NCBI GenBank assembly: GCA_016705235.1
Contig: JADIYP010000004.1
Span: 93,308-157,307, forward strand
DNA from: Candidatus Leptovillus affinis
GTDB taxonomy: Bacteria; Chloroflexota; Anaerolineae; Promineifilales; Promineifilaceae
DNA: 64,000 bases
Direction: 5' to 3'
Under the pieces are notes generated by a model, which was not told where the DNA came from, ran no database searches, and saw only the letters and a program-made list of their open reading frames with translations. The stretch's first letter is position 1. Each line of letters opens with the position of its first letter. This document shows, piece by piece, positions 15,616-24,245 of the stretch. The position numbers and the translations under genes are program-made.

Positions 15616-18438
15616 TCACCGCTCCCGATTGAGCCAACGCAGCGTCAGCTCGCCCAGGCGGTCGGTGCGCTGCCGCAGCACCGTGCAGGGCGGCAGTGAA
15701 TCTAAAAACATTTGCCCATAACGCTTGGTCAGCACCCGTTTGTCTAACACCGCCACCACGCCCTCATCCGTGCCGCGCCGAATCAATCGGCCAAACCCCT
15801 GGCGGAACTTCAGCACCGCCTCCGGCACCGAATATTCAAAAAAGGCGTTGTCAAATGTCTCTGACCGCGCGGCAAAAATCGGGTCCGAAGGCACGTCAAA
15901 CGGCAGTTTGGCAATGATCACGCATTGCAGCGCCGGACCCGGAATGTCCACGCCTTCCCAAAAAGAACGCGTGCCCAGCAGCACAGCGCGGCTGCCTTCT
16001 TGTTTGAATTGGGCCATCATCTGCTGGCGCGACATGCTGCGACCCTGCACCAGGGTGGCAATGCCGGCGTCGCCCAACGGGCCTTCAATGGCCTGGGCCG
16101 TCTGGTTTAACTGGCCGTAAGCGGTAAACAGCACCATCGTCCGGCCGCCTAACGCAGTGGCTACGTCGACGATGGCGTTTTCCAGGTAGCGCTGGTAGCC
16201 CGGTTGATTTGGCTCTGGCATATCGGAGGCCAGGTAAAGCAGTACCGAGTTTTCGTAATCAAACGGCGAACCAACGGCCAGTTGGGTGGTGTCTTGGGCG
16301 TGCAGTCGCTGGCGTAAATAGGCAAAATCGGCCTCGTCCCAACTGCCTGCCCCGGCCGTGCGCATGGTGGCCGAGGTCAGGATGACGGTTTCCAGGGCGC
16401 CAAAGATGTGTTTTTCCACCAGTGGCCCGACATGCAGCGGCGCGGCGTGCAGCGACAGCCGATCTTTGAACACTTCCACCCAGTAGATCATGTCTTCACG
16501 CGGAGCGAGGATGATCTGGTCTAAATTTTGGCGCGTTTCTTCCAGATCACGGCCGTTCCCCGCCAACATGCGCTGTAAATCTTCGCCGTCCTCAATATCG
16601 TAGTTGTAGATATGCTCGCCCAGACCATCGGCCAGTTTGTTAAAGCCGGTTACCAGACTTTTGAGTTGTTTGTTCAGGTTGTCCCAGGCTATTTCTACTT
16701 CGCTGTAATCGGGCTGGGCGCGCACGGCCGTTATCAGCCGCACTTGTTCCGCAAACTGGCTGCGCCGGTTGACAAAATCCTTCAAAAAGAAGCTCAGGGT
16801 CACAAAAAAGTCGTCCAGTTGGAAGGTGGCATCCTGGGCTTCGCGGCGCATCGCGTCGATGCTACTTTCCAGCGGCGCGTACAATTCGCGCGGCAGCCGG
16901 CTGCGCGCGCGCGTTTGCACCTGCCCAATGAGGCCCGTATTGGGCTTGGTGATCTCGTCTAAAATGGTTTCCAGAAAGCGTTTGTCGGCGCGGAAACTCA
17001 GGCCATCAGTCACGGCCGTTTCCAGGTGATGCGCCTCGTCAATAATCAGGTCCACAAACGCCGGCAAGATATGGTTCTCGCTGGCCATATCGGCCAGCAG
17101 CAGCGAATGGTTCACGATGACGATGTGGGCTTGCTCGGCGCGCATACGGGCGATGTGCAGCGGGCAGCGCGCCTGCGCGCACTGGTCCGACGTGCAAACC
17201 TTATTCTCGCCATTGAGCCGCCCCCAGGCTTGCCGCTCGCCGGGCGTACGCAGCACAATCTCGCCCACATCGCCGGTCTGGCTGTGGGGCAGCCAGAGCA
17301 AAATACGGGCAAACAAGGCCATGTCGTCGGCGTTGGTGGGGCCGTTGTGGCGCATTTGCTGAAACAGACGGGTACACAGGTAGTTGCTGCGCCCTTTGCG
17401 GATGGCCGCCCGCAGTTCAAAGGGCAGCACGCGCCGCAGTTCGGGCAAATCTTTGTTGATGAGCTGGTCTTGCAGGTTGATGGTGTTGGTGGAGACAACG
17501 ACGCGACGGCCGTTCTGCACCGCCCAAAACGCCGCCGGCAGCAAGTAGGCCACACTTTTGCCTGTGCCCGTGCCCGCTTCTACCAGGGTGTGTTCGCCGT
17601 CGTTAAAGGCATCGGCAACGGCCGTCATCATTTCCACCTGCTGCGGCCGGTATTCAAACTCTGGGAACAACTGGCTAAAATTGCCGCCCGGTTCCAACAT
17701 GGCGGCGATCAGTTCGACGTCTAGCGGCTTGACTTTCTCTTCAGGCGCCGGAATTTGGGCTGTTGGTTTTTCAGGATGGAACAGGTCTGGCAAACGCTGC
17801 CCGGCGGGGCGGGAACGGCCGTCGCTAAACACCAGCCGCGCCTTTTCCGCCAACACCTCTTCAAAAAAAAGCGTCTCCGGCCAGGCAATACGCCGTCCCG
17901 CCTGAATAATTTCCTCGATTTGCCACATTTCCAAAGCCAGCGCCCGTTCGCGCAGGGCCAGAAACAATTCCACCGTTTGCTCGGCGTCATCGCGGGCGCG
18001 ATGGGTTTGCCCACCGTTTGGATCGGGCAAATCCAGATAATGAACCAGCGACTCCAAATCATACCGCCCCGCTTCCGGGACCAGGATCGCCGCCAGCGTA
18101 ATGGTGTCGATGCGGTGGTTGCCCACGCCCAGGCGCTCTTCGTTGAGAAAACCCAGGTCAAAATCGACGTTGTGGCCGACCAGAACATGATCGCCCAACA
18201 CCGGGCGCAGGCGCGAACGCACGGTAAACATCGTCGGCGCGTCGGCGACCATCGCGTCCGAGATGCCGGTCATGCTGGTAATAAACGCCGGAATCTCGCG
18301 GTGTGGATTTACCAGAGAGGCAAATTCATCCAAAATGTCGTGTTCGCGCAGGGTGATGGCCGCCACTTCGATGATGGCGTCTTTTTGCGGGTCTAAACCG
18401 GTGGTTTCCACGTCCACGATGACGTAAGTTGTAGACAT
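15616..18438 (-). CDS. dinG: DinG-family helicase with N-terminal DEDDh exonuclease domain
   Basis: A 940-residue protein. Residues 1-165 form a DnaQ/PolC-like 3'-5' exonuclease (VDVETTGLD, then GHNVDFDLGFL, then HRARDDAEQT). The rest is an XPD/DinG superfamily 2 helicase with Walker A EAGTGTGKS, DEAH box IDEAHHLE, GTRSFWEGVDIPG and motif VI QGFGRLIRR. Four cysteines between motifs Ia and II (one in NYLCTRL, three in CTSDQCAQARC) are placed as in Fe-S cluster helicases. DinG unwinds DNA and R-loops. The exonuclease-DinG fusion is also known in Firmicutes. Confidence 0.93.
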   Translation of the reverse strand: MSTTYVIVDVETTGLDPQKDAIIEVAAITLREHDILDEFASLVNPHREIPAFITSMTGISDAMVADAPTMFTVRSRLRPVLGDHVLVGHNVDFDLGFLNEERLGVGNHRIDTITLAAILVPEAGRYDLESLVHYLDLPDPNGGQTHRARDDAEQTVELFLALRERALALEMWQIEEIIQAGRRIAWPETLFFEEVLAEKARLVFSDGRSRPAGQRLPDLFHPEKPTAQIPAPEEKVKPLDVELIAAMLEPGGNFSQLFPEFEYRPQQVEMMTAVADAFNDGEHTLVEAGTGTGKSVAYLLPAAFWAVQNGRRVVVSTNTINLQDQLINKDLPELRRVLPFELRAAIRKGRSNYLCTRLFQQMRHNGPTNADDMALFARILLWLPHSQTGDVGEIVLRTPGERQAWGRLNGENKVCTSDQCAQARCPLHIARMRAEQAHIVIVNHSLLLADMASENHILPAFVDLIIDEAHHLETAVTDGLSFRADKRFLETILDEITKPNTGLIGQVQTRARSRLPRELYAPLESSIDAMRREAQDATFQLDDFFVTLSFFLKDFVNRRSQFAEQVRLITAVRAQPDYSEVEIAWDNLNKQLKSLVTGFNKLADGLGEHIYNYDIEDGEDLQRMLAGNGRDLEETRQNLDQIILAPREDMIYWVEVFKDRLSLHAAPLHVGPLVEKHIFGALETVILTSATMRTAGAGSWDEADFAYLRQRLHAQDTTQLAVGSPFDYENSVLLYLASDMPEPNQPGYQRYLENAIVDVATALGGRTMVLFTAYGQLNQTAQAIEGPLGDAGIATLVQGRSMSRQQMMAQFKQEGSRAVLLGTRSFWEGVDIPGPALQCVIIAKLPFDVPSDPIFAARSETFDNAFFEYSVPEAVLKFRQGFGRLIRRGTDEGVVAVLDKRVLTKRYGQMFLDSLPPCTVLRQRTDRLGELTLRWLNRER

Positions 18439-18478
18439 AAAGCTAATCCATGTATGTGTGGGCTGAAATTATCGTTGG

Positions 18479-18487
18479 ATTATAGCA
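18479..18487 (-). promoter_or_regulatory. Extended -10 promoter of the dinG-type gene
   Basis: On the - strand TGCTATAAT is a perfect extended -10 (TGnTATAAT), about 40 bases before the start codon at 18438. No good -35 is needed or seen. Confidence 0.65.
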
Positions 18488-18590
18488 CGGATTTTCTACC
18501 GAGAAGGGGGAAGTGCCGACGGCTTCGCCCGCGTGCCTGCCCTTGACGCCCGCCAAATATCACAGAAAATCACGCCAGCAAACAAATGGC

Positions 18591-18704
18591 GGTTCTTCAG
18601 GAACTCAGGGGATTGATAGCCCCTGATACGTGATGCGTGACCAGAGAGGTTTCACGCATCACGTATCACGCATCAGGCCAAACCCCATGAAACCCCAAAG
18701 ACCC
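18591..18704. mobile_element. MITE family B, copy 1 (114 bp)
   Basis: It begins GGTTCTTCAGGAACTCAGGG and ends CCCAAAGACCC, as in the copies at 30077 and 31426. The inside is an inverted array of the heptamer GCGTGAT and its complement ATCACGC. The flanking octamers CAAATGGC and CGAATAGC agree at 6 of 8 places and may be a decayed target duplication. Confidence 0.85.
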
Positions 18705-18727
18705 CGAATAGCAAACACATCAAGGCA

Positions 18728-18785
18728 GACCCGAAGGGCTTCCCTGGCTAACAGGCACAATTTCAGGCGAAAACCCTTCGGGTCT
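18728..18785. repeat. Family E hairpin
   Basis: The inverted arms AGACCCGAAGGG and CCCTTCGGGTCT are 12 bp and perfect, separated by 34 bases. It lies 45 bases before the methyltransferase start. Relatives are at 5117, 37549, 44882 and 57278. Confidence 0.75.
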
Positions 18786-18830
18786 TCACATGGCCTACCT
18801 GGCAAATTAGAAAACAGCGAACACGTATCT

Positions 18831-19526
18831 ATGACATTTTTGTGGATTTTTATTGGTCTGATTTTTCTTGGGGCGCTCGGCGCGCTGGCTTATTGGCTGA
18901 TTGTGATTACCGAGGGCGTTTACCTGGGGCGGCGGGCGGTGGTGTGGATGTATGACCTGACCGCGCACAAATATGACGGCATCAAGCAGTATGAGGCAGA
19001 CGCGGAACGATTGTTTGTGGTACGGCCGTTTCTCAACCATCTGCCGCGCCATCCAGCCCCCACACTGCTGGATGTGGCGGCGGGGACCGGGCGCGTGCCT
19101 TATTTTTTGCTTGAAGAGCCGACGTTTAACGGCCGTGTCATCGCTCTGGAACCGTCGCGCAAGATGCTGGCCATTGCCGCCGACAAATTACGGCCGTATG
19201 GAAACCGGGCGGCGCTGGTGGCGGGAACGGCCGTGCCTCTCCCCTTTGCCGCCGATACCTTTCACGGCATCACTTGCCTGGAAGCGCTAGAATTTTTCCC
19301 CTCCGACGAAGCGGCCCTGCGCGAAATGGTGCGCGTCCTGCGGCCCGGCGGCAGCCTGATGGTCACGCGCCGCACCGGTTGGGAGGCCAAAACCTTCGTC
19401 GGGCGCTATCGGGATACCGAACAATTTGAGGCGTTACTGGCTGATTTGGACCTGATGCAAGTTGAAACCCGCCCCTGGCAAATAGATTACGATCTGGTAT
19501 TGGCGAGAAAAAAAGTCGTTGGCTGA
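18831..19526 (+). CDS. Membrane-anchored SAM-dependent methyltransferase
   Basis: I chose the ATG at 18831; upstream codons belong to repeats. The 231-residue protein has an N-terminal membrane span (residues 2-24) and a class I methyltransferase fold: motif I LLDVAAGTGRVPYF, acidic residue at the end of beta 2 (VIALEPSRKML), motif III-like RVLRPGGSLMVTRR. It is of the Methyltransf_11 type. The substrate is unknown; membrane anchoring suggests a lipid or quinone (inference). Confidence 0.8.
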   Translation: MTFLWIFIGLIFLGALGALAYWLIVITEGVYLGRRAVVWMYDLTAHKYDGIKQYEADAERLFVVRPFLNHLPRHPAPTLLDVAAGTGRVPYFLLEEPTFNGRVIALEPSRKMLAIAADKLRPYGNRAALVAGTAVPLPFAADTFHGITCLEALEFFPSDEAALREMVRVLRPGGSLMVTRRTGWEAKTFVGRYRDTEQFEALLADLDLMQVETRPWQIDYDLVLARKKVVG

Positions 19527-19540
19527 ACGGTACGAACCGT

Positions 19541-20518
19541 TTATGGATTGGCTTCTTCGGCCGGAGCAATGCTGACAATGGGCACGTTGGTCGTATCGCC
19601 TTCGATGGTCACCGCTTCGCCAATCACCCAGCCTGGCTCGCCGGCAACACAGCAAAACTGCCACCACCCGCCGTTGTACGAGCGGCCCACCACCTGATAT
19701 TGCCCATTTTGCTCGATGGAACCAATCACCGGATATTCGGTCCCCGGCCCCTGACGGACGTTGAGGACTGGCACGCCGACGATGATCAGCGGCACGGCCG
19801 TTGGCGATAGGCTCACGGGCGGCACTGTCGGCTCGGTGACCGGCGAGGGCGTGAAGGTAGCCGGTAAGGTGGCTTTGGTTGTTGGCGTAGGCACGGCCGT
19901 ATTTGTTGGCGTAGGGGTTGCCGTGGGTTGGGGCGTCGATGTGGGGCTGGAAACGGCCGTAACCACGGCCGCCACAACCGCCATTTCCGTAGGCGTTATT
20001 GGTTCAGCCGTTGTCGTTGCCGATGGGGCCGTAGGCGATGGGGTCGCCGTCGCTGCGCTCGCCGCCATCATCACCGGCGTGGGCAGAGGCGCGCCGGGAA
20101 AACGCCAGACCAGCAGCAAAATAACCGCACCCACCACCAGCACCGCCAATAAACCCCAACGCCACGATCGGTTTGTCCCGCCCACATGCTCAGCCCGCAG
20201 GCTGGCAGGCAGCGGTCCCAGGTTCGCCTGCTGAAATACCGGGCAGGTCTGATGCCGCGCCGACAGGCAAAATTCCTGTTGGTGCGCCAGAGAAATGTAG
20301 TCGGCGGGGCGGGCGCGGTGGCACGAACCGGCCGGCGAGGCAAACAAGAAGCGCGTTTCCGGATCATCCATACTGCCGAAATAGGGGCAGCCCTGGATCA
20401 GGGGCGAGGGTATGCGCGAGGTGGCGTGGGGTGATACGGCCGTTTCCACCGGATACGAATCGTCCATTTTTTGTTGCTGACCAGCGCCGTTTTTGCCGTT
20501 CTTTATACCCAAAGACAT
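19541..20518 (-). CDS. Membrane protein with N-terminal four-Cys module and C-terminal SH3 domain
   Basis: 325 residues from the ATG at 20518 (GAGGGG upstream). The cytoplasmic N-terminus holds a compact four-cysteine module with cysteines in GCPYFGSMDD, GSCHRARP, EFCLSARH and TCPVF. One membrane span (GLLAVLVVGAVILLLVW) follows, then a Thr/Pro-rich stretch of about 110 residues and a bacterial SH3 domain (VPVLNVRQGPGTEYPVIGSI). The SH3 part probably binds cell-envelope material. I know similar Cys modules in front of LysM or SH3 domains in Chloroflexota proteins; function unknown. It converges with the methyltransferase gene. Confidence 0.8.
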   Translation of the reverse strand: MSLGIKNGKNGAGQQQKMDDSYPVETAVSPHATSRIPSPLIQGCPYFGSMDDPETRFLFASPAGSCHRARPADYISLAHQQEFCLSARHQTCPVFQQANLGPLPASLRAEHVGGTNRSWRWGLLAVLVVGAVILLLVWRFPGAPLPTPVMMAASAATATPSPTAPSATTTAEPITPTEMAVVAAVVTAVSSPTSTPQPTATPTPTNTAVPTPTTKATLPATFTPSPVTEPTVPPVSLSPTAVPLIIVGVPVLNVRQGPGTEYPVIGSIEQNGQYQVVGRSYNGGWWQFCCVAGEPGWVIGEAVTIEGDTTNVPIVSIAPAEEANP

Positions 20519-20639
20519 TGTTTTCCCCTCATATGAACCCTTCAAGTGTATCCTGCGCCCTATCGACAGGCAAAAGCAAGGTCCAGTGACTTTTAAAGCG
20601 CATAGGAACGGGCACAAAATAACCTACGAAACTGAAATT

Positions 20640-20679
20640 CGAGACTGGAGATTGGGTCAATTTCCAGTCTCCAGTCTCC
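20640..20679. repeat. Short inverted repeat of the GAGACTGGAGA type
   Basis: Arms built on GAGACTGGA and TCCAGTCTC flank a loop of about 15 bases between two divergent genes. Related copies lie at 46708, 48664 and 51050. Confidence 0.65.
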
Positions 20680-20720
20680 CGCAAGTTCTTCAATCCGCGT
20701 TAATCGCCGCCAATTCCCGG

Positions 20721-20726
20721 TATAAT
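20721..20726 (+). promoter_or_regulatory. -10 box of the ECF sigma operon
   Basis: TATAAT lies 36 bases before the ATG at 20762. No convincing -35 is found at 17 bp. Confidence 0.5.
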
Positions 20727-20761
20727 GCGGGTGTCACAAAGGGAAAATGAGCGGTGTTTAG

Positions 20762-21370
20762 ATGGGTGAATTGGACAATACCGAGGAAAGCAAAGGACAG
20801 ACCGTGGCCGCCTTGTCTGATAATATCAAATTAGATCGCCTGGGCGCAGGGGACTTAACCACGTTTGAGTCTCTGTTCCAAGAATACTATGATCGCATCT
20901 ACGGACTGTTATTTCGCCTGGTGGGCAGCCGCGCCGAAGCCGAAGACCTCGCTCAGGAAGTTTTTCTGAAACTTTACCATCACGCCTTCACCCACAAACG
21001 CTTTCAACGAGACAGAGAACACAACATCGGCGCCTGGCTGTACCGCGTGGCGACGAATATGGGCTACAACGCCATTCGCAGCCGCCAGCGGCGCTGGCAG
21101 CGCAATGTGTATCTGGTTCCAGACCCGGCCGATGGGCTGAATACTGAAGCGGAAGTAACAAGGCGAGAAACGGCCGTTACCGTGCGTAACGCTCTGGCCA
21201 AACTGCCGGAGCGCCAGGTGCAGCTTTTGCTGCTGCGCCAGATGGACCTGAGCTACGCCGAATGCGCCGAAGTTTGCGGCGTCGCGCCCGGCTCGGTGGG
21301 CACACTGCTGGCCCGCGCTGCGGCCGCCTTCCGCGCCGCTTATGACGAGGAGATAGGAGGCAAGCCATGA
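20762..21370 (+). CDS. ECF-family RNA polymerase sigma factor
   Basis: A 202-residue protein. Region 2 shows FESLFQEYYDRIYGLLFRLV then AEDLAQEVFLKLY (2.2/2.4), and region 4 shows ALAKLPERQVQLLLLRQMDLSYAECAEV with a helix-turn-helix. It lacks regions 1 and 3 as ECF factors do. It heads an operon with an anti-sigma-like protein and an ABC transporter. Two start codons lie close together: the ATG at 20747 opens a four-codon frame just before this one. Confidence 0.9.
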   Translation: MGELDNTEESKGQTVAALSDNIKLDRLGAGDLTTFESLFQEYYDRIYGLLFRLVGSRAEAEDLAQEVFLKLYHHAFTHKRFQRDREHNIGAWLYRVATNMGYNAIRSRQRRWQRNVYLVPDPADGLNTEAEVTRRETAVTVRNALAKLPERQVQLLLLRQMDLSYAECAEVCGVAPGSVGTLLARAAAAFRAAYDEEIGGKP

Positions 21371-22362
21371 ACCAATCGGATCATGAATTGCAAGATGTCA
21401 TGGATAAACTGGCCGCGTTGGAGCCAACGGCCGTCGACGCTCCCCACCGCATACGCGCCCTGGCCCACATGCGACAAAAGGTAACGGCCGTAGAGACTCA
21501 GCGTCAGCCTGGCCGTTTGCAACACTTTTTTACTCCTTCTCCTGCCCGGCGCATGGCCCTCACCATCGCCTCGCTGATTGTTGTGTTTGCTATCGCCCTC
21601 AGTTTCCCGGCCGTACGCACGGCCGCGAGCGAATTTCTCGGCCTGTTCCGCGTGCAAACCTTCGCCGCCGTATCCGTCTCGCCGGAACAGATGGCGCTCC
21701 TGCAAAAATTGGCTCAGGAAGGACTCAATCCCGGCAAAGTAACCATCGTCGACGAGCCGGGCTTAGAAGAAATAGTCCCCAATCTGGCCGAGGCCGGGCA
21801 GCTCACCAACCTGACGCCGCGCACCCTGACGGCGCTGGCCCCACCGGCCGACATCCGCGTGCTAGATGGCGGCAGCGGTTACATCACCATTGATCTGGCC
21901 GGAGCAAGGGCCATTTTAGCGGCCACCGGCGTCGATCCGGCGTTGCTGCCGGATACGCTGGATGGGGCGCGCATCGAAATGTCGGCCTCGGCCGGCATTC
22001 AGCAGCGCTGGACCGACGGCTTGCTGCTGCTGCAAGCCGCCAGCCCGACAGTGGAATACCCCGCCGAAGTGGCGAACCCCACCCTGCTGGCCGAGGCATT
22101 TTTGCGCGTGCTGGGGCTGGACGCCGCTGAAGCGCAGCGGTTGGCGCAGGAAATTGATTGGACCAGCACCTTGCTGCTGCCATTGCCCGCCAATCTGGTC
22201 TCGTTTCAAGAAATTAGCGTCGATGGTGTCAGCGGTTTGGCGCTGCAAAATCTGGAAGGCACGGTCAGCGCGCTCATCTGGCAAAAAAATGGCGTGCTTT
22301 ATCTCTTGCAGGGCAATACCTCATTCACCGAACTGGCCGTACTGGCGGCGTCACTGAATTGA
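21367..22362 (+). CDS. Anti-sigma factor-like membrane protein (DUF4367-like)
   Basis: A 331-residue protein overlapping the sigma gene by ATGA. The cytoplasmic N-terminal 60 residues are charged and helical, as expected of a sigma-binding part. One membrane span (MALTIASLIVVFAIALSFPAV) follows, then an extracytoplasmic region of about 240 residues with two alpha/beta repeats ending in WQKNGVLYLLQGNTSFTELAVLA, a DUF4367-type ending. Coupling to the sigma gene supports an anti-sigma role. The signal sensed is unknown. Confidence 0.75.
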   Translation: MNQSDHELQDVMDKLAALEPTAVDAPHRIRALAHMRQKVTAVETQRQPGRLQHFFTPSPARRMALTIASLIVVFAIALSFPAVRTAASEFLGLFRVQTFAAVSVSPEQMALLQKLAQEGLNPGKVTIVDEPGLEEIVPNLAEAGQLTNLTPRTLTALAPPADIRVLDGGSGYITIDLAGARAILAATGVDPALLPDTLDGARIEMSASAGIQQRWTDGLLLLQAASPTVEYPAEVANPTLLAEAFLRVLGLDAAEAQRLAQEIDWTSTLLLPLPANLVSFQEISVDGVSGLALQNLEGTVSALIWQKNGVLYLLQGNTSFTELAVLAASLN

Positions 22363-22376
22363 TCAAGGAAAGTCTG

Positions 22377-23306
22377 TTGCACGATCTGGCCATTGAAACG
22401 CATGGGCTGCGGAAAGAATTTGGCGGGCGCACGGCCGTTTCCGATCTCACGCTCTCGGTGCAGGCGGGGGAAGTCTTTGGTTTTCTGGGACCAAACGGGG
22501 CGGGGAAAACCACCTCCATCAAGATGCTGCTCAGTCTCACCATGCCTACCGCAGGCACGGCTTCCATTTTAGGCCAGCCGCTAGGCAGCCGCGCCGCCCG
22601 CGCCGGCATCGGCTATCTGCCGGAGCATTTTCGGTTTCATGAATGGCTGACAGCGGCGGAATTTTTAGATTTGCACGGCCGTCTTTACCAGATGGAAAAA
22701 ACGGAGCGCACGGCCGTAATCCCCGATCTGCTGGCGTTGGTTGGGCTGGCCGACCGGGCCAATACGCGCCTTCAAGCTTTTTCTAAAGGGATGTTGCAGC
22801 GCATTGGGCTGGCTCAGGCGCTGCTTAATAATCCCCGGCTTGTCTTTTTAGACGAGCCGACTTCTGGCCTGGACCCATTGGGGCGGCGGTTGGTGCGTGA
22901 TGTGGTCAATGGGCTGCGGGAGGAGGGCACGGCCGTTTTCCTCAATTCCCACCTCCTGAGCGAAGTCGAAAAAACATGCGACCGCGTGGCCTTTATCCGC
23001 GATGGGGCCGTGTTGGAAACCATTTCCCTGGCCGATTTTGCCCAGGGAAGCGTGCAGGTAACGCTGCGTGTCGGGCAGCCTACGCCACAGCTGCTGCCCG
23101 ACCTGGCCCAATTTGGCAGCGCGGTGCAGTGGCAGGGGAAAAACGGCCGTATCCACCTCACCCTCGCTCAAGAAAGCCAACTGCCCCAACTGGCCCAATG
23201 GCTCATCGACCAGGGCCACACGCTGTACGAACTCACACCTACCCCCCTCTCCCTGGAAGACCGCTTTCTGCAAGTCATCGGCCAGCCAGAACGAGTGGAA
23301 GGATGA
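22377..23306 (+). CDS. ABC-2 type transporter ATPase
   Basis: An ABC ATPase of about 309 residues with Walker A GPNGAGKTTS, signature AFSKGMLQRIG, Walker B LVFLDEPTSGLDPLG and H-loop LNSHLLSE. The TTG at 22377 has AAGGAAAG five bases upstream; the TTG at 22359, overlapping the previous stop, is the alternative. It is the third gene of the sigma operon and pairs with the permease that follows. Confidence 0.87.
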   Translation: MHDLAIETHGLRKEFGGRTAVSDLTLSVQAGEVFGFLGPNGAGKTTSIKMLLSLTMPTAGTASILGQPLGSRAARAGIGYLPEHFRFHEWLTAAEFLDLHGRLYQMEKTERTAVIPDLLALVGLADRANTRLQAFSKGMLQRIGLAQALLNNPRLVFLDEPTSGLDPLGRRLVRDVVNGLREEGTAVFLNSHLLSEVEKTCDRVAFIRDGAVLETISLADFAQGSVQVTLRVGQPTPQLLPDLAQFGSAVQWQGKNGRIHLTLAQESQLPQLAQWLIDQGHTLYELTPTPLSLEDRFLQVIGQPERVEG

Positions 23307-23358
23307 AACCGCGTTTAAGCAACCAAATGTCTTGAACACCTGGACACAAACACACCCC

Positions 23359-24192
23359 ATGACCACTTTGATCATCGCCCAACTAACCATCCGCGAAACC
23401 CAGCGCCGCCGCATTTTGTGGATTGTCGTGCTGCTGGCCTTGGGGTTTTTAGGGTTATATGCCCTCGGCTTTCATTACATTTACGCCGGTCTGCAAGAAA
23501 ATTTGCCCGCTTCGGAAAACCGGAATTTGTTCGTCGGCGCGCTGGTGACGATGGGGCTGTATGTCACCAACTTTCTCATCGCTCTGATGACGGTGCTCAT
23601 GTCGGCGGCCAGCGTGTCGGGCGAAATCGAATCACACACCGCAGATACGCTGGTCACCAAACCGATTCGGCGTTGGGAACTGATTTTGGGCAAATGGCTG
23701 GGATTTTCCATCTTGCTGCTGGGTTATATTCTCTTGCTGCCGGGCGGCGTGATTCTTATCTCTATCTGGCAAAGCGGGCTGCCCGTAGCCAACGTGCTGC
23801 CGGGTCTGAGCCTGATCCTGCTCCAGGGGTTAATTTTGCTCTCGCTCAGTTTGGCGGGCGGCACGCGCCTGTCTACCCTGGCCAACGGGGCAATGGCGTT
23901 TATGATTTATGGCATCGCGTTTCTGGGCAGTTGGACCGAGCAGATTGGGGCGTTGTTTGAAAATCAAACGGCCGTCAACATCGGCATCGTTACCAGTCTC
24001 ATTATGCCCAGCGAAGCGCTCTGGAAAAAAGCCCTGGCCCTCTTCCAGCCAGGATTCGCCAGCAGCCCGGTTATGGCCGGCCCCTTAGCCGTCACCTCTC
24101 AACCCAGCGACCTGATGATCGGCTACGCCGTCGCCTATATGGTCGCCCTGCTGGCGCTGGCCCTGTGGAGCTTCTCGCGCCGCGATTTGTAG
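23359..24192 (+). CDS. ABC-2 type transporter permease
   Basis: 277 residues from the ATG at 23359; the frame runs further upstream only as a shadow of the ATPase. Six hydrophobic segments are visible, starting WIVVLLALGFLGLYALGF. The loop SVSGEIESHTADTLVTKPIRRWELILGKWLG is typical of ABC-2 permeases of the NatB/GldF kind. With the ATPase at 22377 it forms an exporter of unknown substrate controlled by the sigma/anti-sigma pair. Confidence 0.85.
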   Translation: MTTLIIAQLTIRETQRRRILWIVVLLALGFLGLYALGFHYIYAGLQENLPASENRNLFVGALVTMGLYVTNFLIALMTVLMSAASVSGEIESHTADTLVTKPIRRWELILGKWLGFSILLLGYILLLPGGVILISIWQSGLPVANVLPGLSLILLQGLILLSLSLAGGTRLSTLANGAMAFMIYGIAFLGSWTEQIGALFENQTAVNIGIVTSLIMPSEALWKKALALFQPGFASSPVMAGPLAVTSQPSDLMIGYAVAYMVALLALALWSFSRRDL

Positions 24193-24245
24193 CGCTAGCC
24201 TTCGCCCCCTTTTTGCGCTAGACTTTGCCTTCGGAGGACAAGCCC

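Larger units (their letters stand above)
18439..18830. other. Repeat-filled intergenic region between dinG and the methyltransferase
   Basis: The 392 bases between the divergent genes hold the dinG promoter (18479-18487), MITE B copy 1 (18591-18704) and a family E hairpin (18728-18785). The long open frame that crosses it from 18630 is repeat sequence, not gene. Confidence 0.8.

Noticed and set aside
18617..18680. CRISPR-like look of the ATCACGC arrays
   Set aside because: Units are 7 bp with no spacers and no cas gene is present; they are the cores of MITE B.
18630..18830. N-terminal extension of the methyltransferase from 18630
   Set aside because: The codons come from MITE B and family E repeats; the ATG at 18831 begins the membrane span directly.
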